From contig NW_024468911.1 of assembly GCF_011745365.1 (NCBI RefSeq), positions 2,846,759 through 2,910,758 of the forward strand: a DNA stretch of 64,000 bases, in the 5' to 3' direction. Made by a program: the position numbers and the translations under genes. This DNA is from Cryphonectria parasitica EP155. Taxonomy: Eukaryota; Ascomycota; Sordariomycetes; Diaporthales; Cryphonectriaceae. Shown here piece after piece: positions 44,790 to 55,434 of the stretch. Position 1 is the stretch's first letter, and each line of letters opens with the position of its first letter. The notes below the pieces were generated by a model. It had not been told where the DNA came from and made no database searches. It saw only the letters and a list, made by a program, of their open reading frames with translations.

Positions 44790-45383
44790 ATGCATTCTAG
44801 ATTCGCAATCGCCATGATCGCCGGGCTGGCTGCCAACATGGCATGCGCAGAGGACCTCGGGTTCAAAGAGTATACCACTACAGACTGGTCAGTACATTTG
44901 CCTCTGTTTCACCGATTCCATTCTTAAAGCAACACAGAGATGATACTGACAGGCACCCACAGCAGCGACAGTGACCCCATCAGTCACAGCGCGTACGCCC
45001 TTACTGACGACGGCTCGGCCGACGTGAACTGTATTGGGCTTGAAGACACCACCGTGGCTGTCACAGGCTACTGTACGTAATGCTTGAACAAAGACCTCTC
45101 TTCATATCAACTTGAAGGCTTCGGCCTACTCACACTCATCGTGATCATCATCCCGAGCCATCCTCGTCATTTTTTTTTATTTTTTTTTTTACTTTGCTGA
45201 CTAGAAGAAAAACATCACACAGGGAGTGTCAACGACGGCGGCTATTTATACGCATACAACACCACGGATTGCAGTAATAACCTCCTCGACAGCATCCCAC
45301 TCAAGACCTGCTGGACGGTGGACAACTTTATGGGCTGGGGCGAGACGGTCAAGGGTATCAGTTTTGTAGCAAGGGTGGCTTGA
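44790..45383 (+). CDS. Small secreted cysteine-containing protein
   Basis: Three short exons (44790-44887, 44963-45072, 45223-45383) splice in phase to 122 residues. Donors are GTCAGT and GTACGT, acceptors CCACAG and ACACAG. The N-terminus (MHSRFAIAMIAGLAANMACA) has a basic start, hydrophobic core and small-residue cleavage site before ED, so it is a good signal peptide. The mature part of about 102 residues has four cysteines (in TTTDCSD, DVNCIG, TTDCSN and LKTCWT), enough for two disulphides, and one N-glycosylation-type sequon (NTT). It has no membrane span after the signal. I do not recognise the family. Fungal secreted proteins of this kind include effector candidates, but that role is inference only. 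The A-rich context upstream of the ATG and the in-frame splicing of three exons are the support. Confidence 0.75.
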
Positions 45384-47157
45384 GTGGTCTTGAGTGGCAA
45401 CATCTTCTTCAGCTGCTTTAGAAAGGACGATAATTGCCGGATGATATTCGTTCTTGCAGGTCAGAATCAGGTGTCTTGAAGGATGGGTGGTTTTATGCTA
45501 TAATGGAGCAGGCTGGTTTCTTCGCTTAAATTTGAACTCTAACTCTTTTGAACATTTAATGTTGCCCACGGGTCCCTTCTTCATATCGAGACAGTGGATT
45601 ACCTTGGGTGATTATTTTGCGAGCTCGTGGAGATATCGTCTCTATACCTCGAAAATGCCTTTTCATTGCGGCCAGGCGTCTCAACCCTGTGATTCAGATT
45701 TGCTAATAATGGCATTTGGTGTAAGCGATGCTCTTCGGAACGGAAATGGCGAACTTCAACAGACATAACGACGACGCGTCTAATAGTGTTCTTTCTGTCA
45801 AGATACTTAATTCCTTGCTGTTGCTCGAAGCAATCAGAATATCGAAGCCCGACAACTCAGTCGGCGGATCCTACTGCCACAATCACCTTAAGTTGGGAGA
45901 GAGACAAAACCTCAATACTTGTCATTCTGCCCTCTTAATACTCTCTACGAATACGGATATAATTATGCGAACAACCTTTCAAGTCCCGAGCTCGTCTATT
46001 GAAGCTCGAATTGCACGTCACGATGGCAAAGATACACCACATTCAGTCTGATTACGATGGGGCAATATTTTGTTGGACCCAGGCGTTAACGGAAGTTAGA
46101 AAATTCCAGTTGTCCAGTGGGCGTATAACTCGAGTGATTATGATGTCCATCTGCGACGTGCCAAGTCGTCTTGGTCAGTTCTCGTTGGTGCACCAAACTC
46201 TGGAGGAGGTGAAAACTCGGTCAACATGGCAAAGGCAGGAAGTGCCCAGTACTGGATTGCAGGCATATATCGTTGGTCACAATATTTGGAGTCTCAACCT
46301 CATAGTCTCCTATGATAGCTCATCTATTTGAAAGGAGAGTCCGATATTCATGGCTACTTTGTAGGTTGTCCATGTGACAACTTTCGGCACCTCCCACGGT
46401 GATATGAGACGCACGACATGGGCGTGGCTGTCTTTGTTCATTCTCGAGGTAATCAATGTTCTACCCCCCCTTACTTTCCATTCTCTCGAAGTGTACTGGT
46501 ATAAATCGCTGGCCTTGAAAGGCTGGTGTGTCACATTGTTGAATCCCCCACCGCTCTTTGTTCGCCTGTAACACTCGTGGAATAGTATCTTCCGGATCCG
46601 TCAAGGGACACAATGGATAGCAATTTGATTTGTCTGTCTCTAGCAGAGGAAAAGAAATAGTAAGAGAATAAAAAGATAAAAAGGAAGAACGAGAGGAAAA
46701 GAAGAGGAGGGGGGAAATCCCCACAAAGTTCTATTCAGTTGGGAAGACGTTTGTACGTAGCCGGATCATCGAGCTCAAAGGCAAGAAGATTTTGAAAATT
46801 ACCTGACCATTACAAGATTTCAACTAAGCTGTGAGAAAAGGGCTATAGTCAGAGAAAGAAGGAAAATATGGCTCCAAGACCAACAAGGTCTGTCTCACCC
46901 TCGTTCACCCCGTATCACTTACTCGCGGCTCTGAGAAGACTCTTCTGATATTGACATCTAGTGATAGTGATGATTCCAGCATCCCCAACGTCAGCGCAAG
47001 CGATAATGACAAGGAGGAGCGCGGAAACAACAAAGAAATCCAGATGAGGGTCAGGGCACGCAACACCGGGCGGGCCAAATGGCTTCGAGGCCTTGACGCC
47101 ATCAGACGGCCGACACCACTGTACAGCGGTGTGGGTGTCCTGCAGCTTACCGTAGGC
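45384..47157. other. AT-richer interval with a gene relic
   Basis: This separates the secreted-protein gene from the OTU-like gene. It holds the TPR relic at 45963-46320; the rest has only short frames without signatures. From 46951 the frame of the OTU-like gene is already open. Confidence 0.5.
45963..46320 (+). pseudogene. Frameshifted relic of a fungal TPR-repeat protein C-terminus
   Basis: Two frames together resemble the end of a tetratricopeptide protein. The first (from 45963, after an in-frame TAA at 45960-45962) contains LELHVTMAKIHHIQSDYDGA and a typical TPR helix pair (FCWTQAL, TRVIMMSICDVPSRLGQ). About base 46210 the similarity passes to another frame: MAKAGSAQYWIAGIYRWSQY, then a stop at about 46318. 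The tail has the composition of a conserved TPR-protein terminus. No start codon or upstream repeats are intact. A frameshift is the simplest reading; an intron is less likely because no GT...AG pair lies at the switch. TPR proteins of this type in fungi often accompany STAND or HET-type receptors, though no such domain is present here. Confidence 0.5.
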
Positions 47158-48363
47158 ATGCCCCCGAAAAAGCAGACATTCGTGGACCTCCTAAGCGACA
47201 GTGATGACAATGGCAAGAACAAAACAACCAATAAGGGGACCGCCGCCGCCGCCCCGCCACAGTCCACAACAACCACCGTACCACTACACGCCATCTCGCC
47301 ACCCCACGCAGTAGAACCCCAGACCTTCTACGGGCTTCCCGCCCAGGCAACAGGCCAGGGCGTCCGCAGCCAGCTGCGCTACCAGATCCGCGTGTCCAAT
47401 ATCGGACGACACCCATCACCAGCAGTAGGGACTCGGTTCGACCTGTCCCTGCTCCGTGACGACCTGGGCGGGCGCGAGGCCGACGCCAACGAAGACGCGG
47501 TGCAAGACTACCTGGCCTTCATAGACGTGACCACGCCGTTTACCTTTGAGCGGGCGGTGCAGCAGTACTGGCTGCGCGACGCGGCGACAACAGGCGCTCT
47601 GCTCCGGGGGTTCCCCATGATGGAGGAGGTGGCGTTCTTCCGGGCGGGCAACTACCGTGGGGCGCAGTCAAACTGCTACTGGAAGGCTGTGGCATATGTG
47701 GTGTACGGACATCACTGGTATGCCAGCAGGGTCAAGGCCGAGCATCTGACTTACTTTGGCGAGATCCTCGAGCGGCCTGACCACCCCCGGCACGCATATT
47801 ATACAGACCTAAACCGCCTCTTTGTGCCCAGTTGGGTGACAAATCAAGGGAAGACGATCACGACCAGGGTGAATCTGTACCAGCAGTTGACCGTTCCTGC
47901 AGTGTGGACGTCAGACTCCATGTTCACCGTCACCGCCGACCTATACAACTTGTTCATCGTGACATACCGCGTGGAAGGCCTCCGAGGCCATGATGCGACA
48001 GCCAAAGCCGCCGCCGATGGGTACGTTCGAGCTCCCATCATCTACGGCTCTTACAACGCCAGGCATGTCTTCTTTCTGGGTCTCAACGGCCAGCATTATC
48101 AACCCATGGTTCCGAACGACTATTATGCGACGGAGTTTCAGCTACCGCGGCCCACGTTCGATTCCACGTATGGATACGAAACCACCGAGCGGAGACCAGA
48201 CAGGGCAGCATCACTTTCGACAGAGCATCCTTGGAGGCGCAACAATAATGTGCCCAACATGCCCAGGGCGGAGGGACCGACGCCAGTGAATGTGTTCTAT
48301 GACAAAAATTCGCTGAGGACCGTGATCACAGGCGATCCAATGGAGATTGAGGACGAAAGTTGA
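47158..48363 (+). CDS. Divergent OTU-like cysteine protease candidate with SUMO-interaction-like motif
   Basis: A 401-residue protein from ATG 47158 (MPPKKQTFVDLLSDSDDN). The frame is open back to 46951 without an ATG before 47044. A frame-compatible upstream exon from ATG 46868 is also possible, so the N-terminus is unsettled. FVDLLSDSDD is a hydrophobic-acidic stretch like a SUMO-interacting motif. After a Thr/Ala linker comes a globular part with NCYWKAVAYVVYGHHWYASR (Cys173, where OTU enzymes carry the nucleophile and a following helix) and, about 140 residues later, ARHVFFLGLNGQHYQPMVP (His313 in the place of the catalytic His). OTU proteases remove ubiquitin-like tags. The usual GDGNC motif is degenerate (GAQSNC), so activity and even family are inference. 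The C-terminal 80 residues are disordered. Confidence 0.62.
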   Translation: MPPKKQTFVDLLSDSDDNGKNKTTNKGTAAAAPPQSTTTTVPLHAISPPHAVEPQTFYGLPAQATGQGVRSQLRYQIRVSNIGRHPSPAVGTRFDLSLLRDDLGGREADANEDAVQDYLAFIDVTTPFTFERAVQQYWLRDAATTGALLRGFPMMEEVAFFRAGNYRGAQSNCYWKAVAYVVYGHHWYASRVKAEHLTYFGEILERPDHPRHAYYTDLNRLFVPSWVTNQGKTITTRVNLYQQLTVPAVWTSDSMFTVTADLYNLFIVTYRVEGLRGHDATAKAAADGYVRAPIIYGSYNARHVFFLGLNGQHYQPMVPNDYYATEFQLPRPTFDSTYGYETTERRPDRAASLSTEHPWRRNNNVPNMPRAEGPTPVNVFYDKNSLRTVITGDPMEIEDES

Positions 48364-48875
48364 TTCTTGCCTACATTATATATGCGCGTATGTCTCAAGG
48401 TGTTATCTTGCCTGCTGCCCACCCTTCCGAAGAAGTGACCAGGTCATGACAGCAGGCCTTCTTGTCTCGAGTTTGATCTGCCAACGGTCCGTTAAGAACT
48501 CATCCATGGAGAGCGGATTGAGTCCCTGCTACCAAAGGGTAGCAACGCTGGGAAAAGGGAAGGGATGATCCCTTGATGATAGTCATCGCATCTGAGCAGG
48601 TGATAGCGCAGGTGCTGCGCTGTTAGAAGGGAATAAGCTTTTATTTGAGAAGCCTAGACTGGTAACCTGAAGAGTCAATGCATAACAAAGTGCACGAGCC
48701 TGCCCTGGGCGCCTGTGCCCAGGGACAAAAGAAATATCAATCAATACCTTGACGCCGCGCTTCGATTGGCCCAGAAAGCATTCTGGTTTAGCAAAAATTC
48801 CTCCCAAGAAAGAAGTGACGAAATCATAACCACACTTGTCGCGTAGGATGCCGCTCTGCCTGACGAGATGGTATG
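48364..48875. other. Convergent intergenic region
   Basis: The 3' flanks of the OTU-like and PRPP synthetase genes. No gene seen. Confidence 0.5.
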
Positions 48876-50566
48876 CTAATCCTGGATGTGCTGAAACAGT
48901 GGGCTGATTGATTCGCCATAGTGGTTGCGCCGGATGGCCTCGGAGAGGAGATAGGACAGGTCGAGAACGGTGAGCTTGGAGGCGTTCCTAGCCCGCTCCT
49001 CGCTGATGGGATAGCTGTTGGTAACAACAATGGCGTCAATGCATTCGCACTTCTGCATCTGCTCGAGGGCATCACCACCAAAGACACCGTGAGTGGCAAT
49101 GCAATAGACCTTCTTGGCGAAACCCCTCTTCACCACAGTCTCAGCAGCTGCGACCCAGGAACCGGCCTTATCGATCATGTCGTCGATGATCAAGACTGTG
49201 CGATTCTTCACATCGCCGACGAGGGTGATCATATGCTCGACCTTGGGGTCCCTCAGCTTCTCCTCTTCCTCGTCAGAGCTGGGTTCCGCGTCGCCGGATC
49301 CGCCCAGTGCATGGCCGTCCTGTGCGAAGAAGGACGATTCCTGCGACTGGAGCATCTGCGACTGAAGCATAGGGTCGTCCTCGGCGATGGTTGTGTCCGC
49401 AGCTGACATAGCTGGCGAGGGGAAGTCATCTGGCACAATGTGGCCCTGGACGAGGCGGCCATGCGTTACTTCTGAGGCCCTCTGGTCGTTGTAGTCAAGC
49501 ACATCGCCCTCTGCCGAGCTGCTCGCCCTGTCCTGTACTGAAGAGGAAGCTGACAGCGGAGAGCCCCCATTCGCGACCGCACGGCTGGTCTGCACTCGCA
49601 GGCCATTGGACTGCGCTGCAGATTTTTGTCTCTCTTCATCGGCGAGGCTAGGCTGCACGATCAGAGTCCGCGGGGTCGGCGTCGACGACTGGACAAAGCT
49701 GTTTCTTGCGATGCGGTTCGCAGCAGGCTCCAGAGGCTCCAGACCCTCCAGCTGGTTCAAAAGCATGCTGTGTGTCATGCCGCCCCCTCTCTTCCGATCA
49801 GTGGTAACCATGCCAAAGTTGAGCTTGAGAGCGTCGGCCAAGGACGTGACACGCTTCGTGCCACCGGCGTTCTTGGACACCACGACCGCCTCTCGCCAGT
49901 TGGGCACGTTGTGACGGATCCAGCGGGCGATCAGTGGTTCGGCGTGGAGGTTGTCGACTGGACACTTGAAGAAACCCTGCATCTGGGAGGCGTGCAGGTC
50001 GACCGTGATAACGTGCTTGACACCAGCAATCCCTAACAGGTTCGATAGCAGTCTCGCAGTTATGGCACCCCTATGTGACTTCTTTTTGGACTGTCGACTG
50101 TATGGGAAGTATGGGAGAACGGCTAGACGGATGTTGTCAGCCGCAAGGACCAATGGAACAAGGACTTGCAGCAGATTGCGCGACTAACCAGTAATCTTGG
50201 TGGCAGAACCTCCTTTGCAGGCAGAGATCATGATCAGCAGTTCCATGATAGTATCGTTGATCTTGGGGCTGCCGGACTGGACGATAAAGACATCCTTCTC
50301 TCGAACGCTGTTCGAGATCTTGACACTCGTCTCGCCCTAAATAGACAAGGAAAGAAAATTGTGAGCACGGTCAGGTCCTGCCGAGATGACTTTCTTTTTG
50401 ACGATGATAAAAGGCAAGGCAAGGCAAGCACAGGGCCAACAAGGCATCAACCAACATTTGAGAATTGGGAAAGCTCCGCCTCAGCAGGCGGCATGCCAAG
50501 GTTCTCACATATCTTGCTGGTGAGAGCTGGGCAGGAAGAGCCCCCGAAAATCAGCGTGTTTCGCAT
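48876..50566 (-). CDS. Ribose-phosphate pyrophosphokinase, Prs1/Prs5 type with large insertion
   Basis: Three exons (50566-50456, 50336-50189, 50122-48876) give 501 residues. The enzyme makes phosphoribosyl pyrophosphate from ribose 5-phosphate and ATP for nucleotide, histidine and tryptophan synthesis. Seen are the N-terminal ELSQFSN-GETSVKI junction across intron 1, [22 protein letters not shown], the dimer and metal region [12 protein letters not shown], and the PRPP-binding loop [14 protein letters not shown] near the C-terminus. A disordered insertion of roughly 150 residues (Ser/Glu-rich) separates the two halves of the fold. Insertions there are the mark of yeast Prs1 and Prs5, which work in complexes with insertion-free subunits. 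The catalytic flexible loop reads VVSKNAGG where the standard form is SPDAGG, which suggests a regulatory or partly active subunit. A second, standard PRS gene is expected elsewhere. Confidence 0.9.
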
Positions 50567-50956
50567 CGTGTCGAGGTTGAGTTGTGAAGGGGAAGAAGGG
50601 GTGGGGGGAGAGCAGATGTTTTTTTTTGAGCCAGAAATTTTGGGTGGAGCTCTTTCGTACGGCCCCTGTGGAAGATGGTTGCTAGTTGAGGTGAGGTAGG
50701 GGGGGGGCGCGGGGGGGGGCAGGCAGGAGTCACTGGCCTTTTTAAGAGTTGAACTGTCCCGCTCAAACACAAGCGCAGACACATCCTTGTCGCTGACGGT
50801 GCCCCGCCATTTCCCAAATATCCTAGCTCTCAGCTCAGTGTAGGAAGCTCGGTCTTTACTAAACTTAATGTATGAACTCATGGTCTTGAGAAGACTTGGA
50901 CGAAAAGAGAGAGACAGAGAACGGAAAATAAAAACTGGGTATCATCATGCTGACAT
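50567..50956. other. Intergenic spacer with G-rich runs
   Basis: This contains the PRPP synthetase promoter side and the 3' end of the XPG-family gene, with a G-run block at about 50699-50720. No gene seen. Confidence 0.5.
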
Positions 50957-52870
50957 CTAATCATCTATGCTCAAGGCGTCAAATAGGTTCGACGAAGCTG
51001 ACCGGGACAGTTTCGACTGCCGTTGAACGACAGGCTTGTTCTTACTCTCCCCCTTCCGTCTCCCCTCTTTGGTCATCACTGGTCTCTGCTCGAATGCTGG
51101 CTCCGAAATACCCACGACCTTCGCCAGCATCTTCAGCGCTCCAACTTGGTACAGCTGCTGAAAGAGGCTTTCCATGTCCACAGGAGCTGGGAATTCTGCA
51201 ATGCACGGCAGCGAGGCCAGACATGCCTCCATCTCACGCAGGTGTCTTTGCTCCTCCAGATCCAAGCTCGCAAACACAGACCCGACCTTGCACATCAAGA
51301 CCTGTTGAAGTATACGCAGTGAGTACATGGCGCCCTGTATCATGGCAGCCAGGTGAAGAGTATCCCAGTTGCCCGGGTCGAGTCGTCCGCCGCACGCCTC
51401 GGCCTTTTGGAGAAGCTTTAGTGCCGTGGACTCGTTGCCCTCCGCGGCGGCGTGCGAGATTTCGAAGCCCATACACGTGGCGATCCACTGCAGCCTCCGC
51501 GCCTCTTTATCAGCAGAAGCAGCAGCAGCAACGGCAGGCGCCTTAAAGAATCCGAGAATGTAGTTGTGGGTGTCGCGTAGGGAGCCCATGACCTCGGAGA
51601 ACCCCAGCAACTGCACTTGCTGCCCTGTAGACTTCTCGGACAACGTTCGCCGGTATTCCGTCACCGTCGAGACGGTACTCTGACCGGCAACTCGGCAGAG
51701 ACTGTACGCCAACTGGCGTATGGGCGTGAACGCATTCCAAGCGCTGGCTCGGTCCCACCGGTCCAGCAAGGAAGGTAAATAGACAATTGGCCTCCGCGCC
51801 AGCGTGACAACTAGTGAAGAGGGCTCATGTCCTGCGAGAGCGGCCCAGTCCAGAACGAATTCGGACACTCTAGGGTCGAGGAGGCCCAAATAGACGGGGA
51901 TAGGAATGAGAGACGCCTTAGATAGGAGATACTGAGATGTGAACTCGGCATACTGAGAAGCTTGACAAGTCGCCTGGCAAGCCCACTGTGACCGAGGTTT
52001 CGAAATCAGCGCTTGGAGCGTCCGATCTTGAGCCAGACTCATCTCGTACGCCAGGGCCAGCATCCCTCCTTGCCCAGCAGGCTCCATCGTCAGCCTCCCA
52101 CAGATCTCCATTGGGCTGTACGTCAGGGCTGATATGCACGGGTTCCTCTTCGTTTCTCCTCCTCCTCCCACGCCGCTCAGCTCGGCCTGGACGTCTTGGA
52201 AAAAGACCACGCTGCCCGTCGGGCCGAGCTCGTAGAGAAGAAAATCAGAATCACCCGTCAGCAGCGTGCCACCATGCTGGCGCACATCGCTGGCGCAGTA
52301 CGGGTCTGCCTCCCCTGGGACGAGATGCGTGATGCGTTGGTACCTCTCCAGAGACCGCAGGCACTCGAGGACAGCCGGCACGACAAAGGGCGGCAGGGGC
52401 AAAGACGGCCTTGCTGACGCTGCTGCTGCTGCTCTGCCAGGTACTCCTGCGCTCGTGGCCAGGAAATACTGGTTCGACCTGCTCGAGCTGCCACATGTCC
52501 TCCGTAGGCGCTCTTGTGCCTTGTAAGACGGAAGGTAGCCATCAAAGTAGATGGCCGCGCTGTCGAGCCGAAGGTCAGCGCGAGAAAAGAAAACACCAAG
52601 CTCAAGTTCAAGAAAAGAGGGAGCATAGGGATGATGTGGACTTTCTTACATTGTCACACCGCAAGACTGCAGCTCGTCAAGCCACCATGCGGCAGTCTGG
52701 CCCAGCACAGCATAGGTGGGCTCGTCGAGCACCGTCGAAACGCCGGCCTGGGCTCGCGCGACTGTGAGGATGTGGTATGCCAGCCCGGGCCCGTCGATCA
52801 CAACGCGGCCGCGTAGTTCAGAGCGTGAAGCAAATGGTTTCAGCGCAGCTGTGAGTCCACGGATGCCCAT
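50957..52870 (-). CDS. Asteroid-type XPG/FEN-family nuclease
   Basis: Two exons (52870-52650 and 52559-50957; phase-2 intron, GTAAGA donor, GACAG acceptor) give 607 residues. The protein starts MGIRGLTAALKPFASRSELR, the XPG N-terminal layout in which the Gly after Met enters the active site. VVIDGPGLAYHIL carries the first metal-binding Asp. The XPG internal domain supplies GEADPYCASDV and LLTGDSDFLLYELG, both with acidic residues intact. The rest, about 400 residues, is helical and specific to the Asteroid family, with no PCNA-binding box that I recognise. Family members are structure-specific or putative single-strand nucleases with poorly defined roles. The exon junction joins AAIYFDGYLPSYKAQERLRR in frame, as in other XPG proteins. 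It is in tandem with the PRPP synthetase gene. Confidence 0.87.
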
Positions 52871-53504
52871 TGCGCCAAGACGTATTTATGTGAGGTGGAG
52901 GAGGGTCGTCCTCTATGGGTTTTCTTGCGCATCAGACTTTTTGACGTTGGCTCGGTTTTTCATGCGACACCGCATGACTTTCTCCACCGGACAGAGAGAA
53001 GAAATAGAGATGGAAAAAAAAAAAAATTTGGAAAAAAGGAGAGGAAAGAACATACAGCCTACCCACGAACAGTTGTACAAAAATCAAGGGTTAGGAGAAT
53101 CGCGATTACTGGAATTTTGAGGATGAGGGTCCGTCGAAATCCAAAGCGAAGACCGCTCACTACAAGATCTTGACCTAGAAAATATTCGTACCGTTGACCA
53201 ATCACGAGCCGCCTTCATGCACACCCAATACAGACAACCAGCCGCCGCCTGCTGGCATTTTCAACCTAAACATATATTTTCTCCTGCTGACAAGAGACCA
53301 TATTAAATGGGAGTGAAGGGCCCCTTTTTAAACAGCCATCAAGTGTTACACGGCAAGTCCATTCTCTATTCTATATGCTTCATATCCATCTTTATTCCAA
53401 TGAATATCCAGCGACTAATTTAAGAAGGTAGAAGAATCTTGAAGGAACAGCACAACACGCCTTCGATATGTCCCTCACATTATAGGACCACATCCCTACC
53501 CATT
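52871..53504. other. Intergenic region
   Basis: This is the promoter side of the XPG-family gene and the 3' flank of the dehydrogenase gene, with an A-run near 53014-53028. No gene seen. Confidence 0.5.
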
Positions 53505-54780
53505 TCAAGCCGACTTCTTGTACAGCTGTCCCGGTGAAGCCTAGAGAGAGAGAGAAAAGAAAGGACGGTCAGACACATACCCAAAACGACACTCAGGGCT
53601 GAACAGATACCACATGAAAAAGCTTACCTGGTGCTGTGGGAAAATCAGCGTATCAGCGACCACGACATTCTCCCTTCGAGTCGCTGTGAAGACGACAACC
53701 TCGGCGATATCGTCAGGAGTCAAAGGTTGCACACCCCTTTTCATACACCATTAGCCTATTGAAGTCTTCCTCCATCATAATCACCAAGGGCGACATGATT
53801 GATACTCACTCATAGACCTTGTCCGCCTTGGCCTTGTCTCCGTAGAATCGGACGACAGAAAACTCCTGCATCTTCATCAGTATTCCCACATCTACACACA
53901 CTCTCTCTCTCTTTCTCGAAGGGACATACCGTCTCGACCTGGCCAGGGTCTATCTCAATAACCCGAATCCGCGTAGAGATCAGCTCTTTCCGCAGCGCAT
54001 CCGTAAAGCTACGGACCGCCGCCTTGGTCGCGCAGTAGATGCTACCACCGGCATACGGTTCCCGGCCGGCGATGGAGCCGATCATGATGACATCGCCCGC
54101 GCCGCCGTCGGGCCTCGTCTTGAAGATGGGCAGCACTGCCTGCGTCATGTTGATGAGGCCCGTCACGTTGGTGTCGAACATGACTTTGATGTCCTCCTCC
54201 GCGATCTCGGGGGCCTTGGCGACGCCCTTGACCAAGCCTCTGAGGGGAAAGAGTAGGTTAGACAAACTTTTTTTTTCTCTTTTCCCCCCACATCATCACC
54301 ACCATCATATGTGAGTGAAGAGGGGCAATTGGGAACTTACGCGTTGTTCACAAGCACATCAATACCCCTCCATTCTTCTGGCAGCCCCGGCACCAGGCCT
54401 TTCACCTGCGCCGGATCGCTCACGTCCAGCTTGACGGGCAGCACCTTCACACCCCCTTCGGTCTCCTTCTCAATGTCTGCCGCGATCTGCTGCAGCGTTT
54501 CCACCCGGCGCGCCGTCAGGATGATCCTGAGTCCGTTCTTGGGCGCCGTCCGCGCAAACTCGAAGGCGCAGCTCTTGCCGATGCCGGATGATGCGCCCGT
54601 GATGAGGACCGTCTTATCCTGGAGACGCCTGGCAGCAGCGGAGGAAGCCATGGTTCTTCTTAGGATGCTGGTGGTAGTGGTGGTAGCAGCAATGCTGGCT
54701 GTGAGAGCAAGTGAGGGATGACGAGGCGAGACGAGAAGACGCTGGACAGTGCGGGATGCTGTTCTCGCCTTGAGGAACAT
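53505..54780 (-). CDS. Short-chain dehydrogenase/reductase, YMR226C-like
   Basis: Five exons (54780-54341, 54239-53930, 53865-53810, 53736-53628, 53540-53505) keep the frame and give 316 residues. The classical SDR signatures are in order: TGASSGIG for the dinucleotide, a downstream TARR segment suited to NADP, VNNAG split by intron 1, a Ser before the active site (GSIAGREPYAGG) and YCATK with the catalytic Tyr and Lys. PGQVETEFSVVRFYGD and the short DDIAEVVVFTATRRENVVVAD segment match the yeast NADP-dependent 3-hydroxy acid/serine dehydrogenase group. The first 45 residues (MFLKARTASRTVQRLLVSPR...) are rich in Arg, Ser and Thr and lack acids, so mitochondrial import is likely; a second in-frame Met (MASSAAARRL) could give a cytosolic form. 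Substrate assignment is by family only. Confidence 0.9.
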
Positions 54781-55434
54781 GTGATGGTCAATAGGATCTC
54801 TGTGTACGAAAGAAGAAGAAATTGGTCCGTGACAGTCAAAGAAAATTGTTGAAAGGATGTTTTTGGGAGAGAATTATCTACTTTCCCACCCCTGTCACTG
54901 CTCATAGCACGCCATCCCGATCTATGCCCCGCCATGTTCACCCTGAACCCGATAAGAGAGGGGCATTGCAGCTCTGACAGGGCCGGAGCTACCCCTCACT
55001 TCAGTGGAGCCGGCACTGAGAATGTCCGATCTACGGGCCACGTCTTACTTGCCTGGCACCCCTGGGTGAGACTCTAAGCTTAGGGGCAGTCCCCCTAGGC
55101 AGTACAGTAATTATTGCCAACCTGAGCAGTAAACTCCATAAGAGCGGCAGTGGACAACCACCGTTTCGACAAGTGTACATCTTTTTGTACTCGGCCAAAC
55201 TTCCATGTGTAACCTGAAACAGGAGCGACTCCTAAACTGTCAAGGTATAAATGCAGTCAGTGTGCAAGTCATAAGAAACAAGAAACGCCGACAATGCCTC
55301 CAGCCAGTCTAACAATTTCCCCCTCCAAACGCCCATCAAGATTTATACAACCGTCATCAATTTCTTTAGTTGAACAATCTCCCAGCCCGCGAGAATTATA
55401 CAGTCTTTTGAATCGGGCTTCGGAATCCTTACAG
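54781..55434. other. Intergenic region
   Basis: This lies between the dehydrogenase promoter and the 3' end of the MFS gene. No gene seen. Confidence 0.5.
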
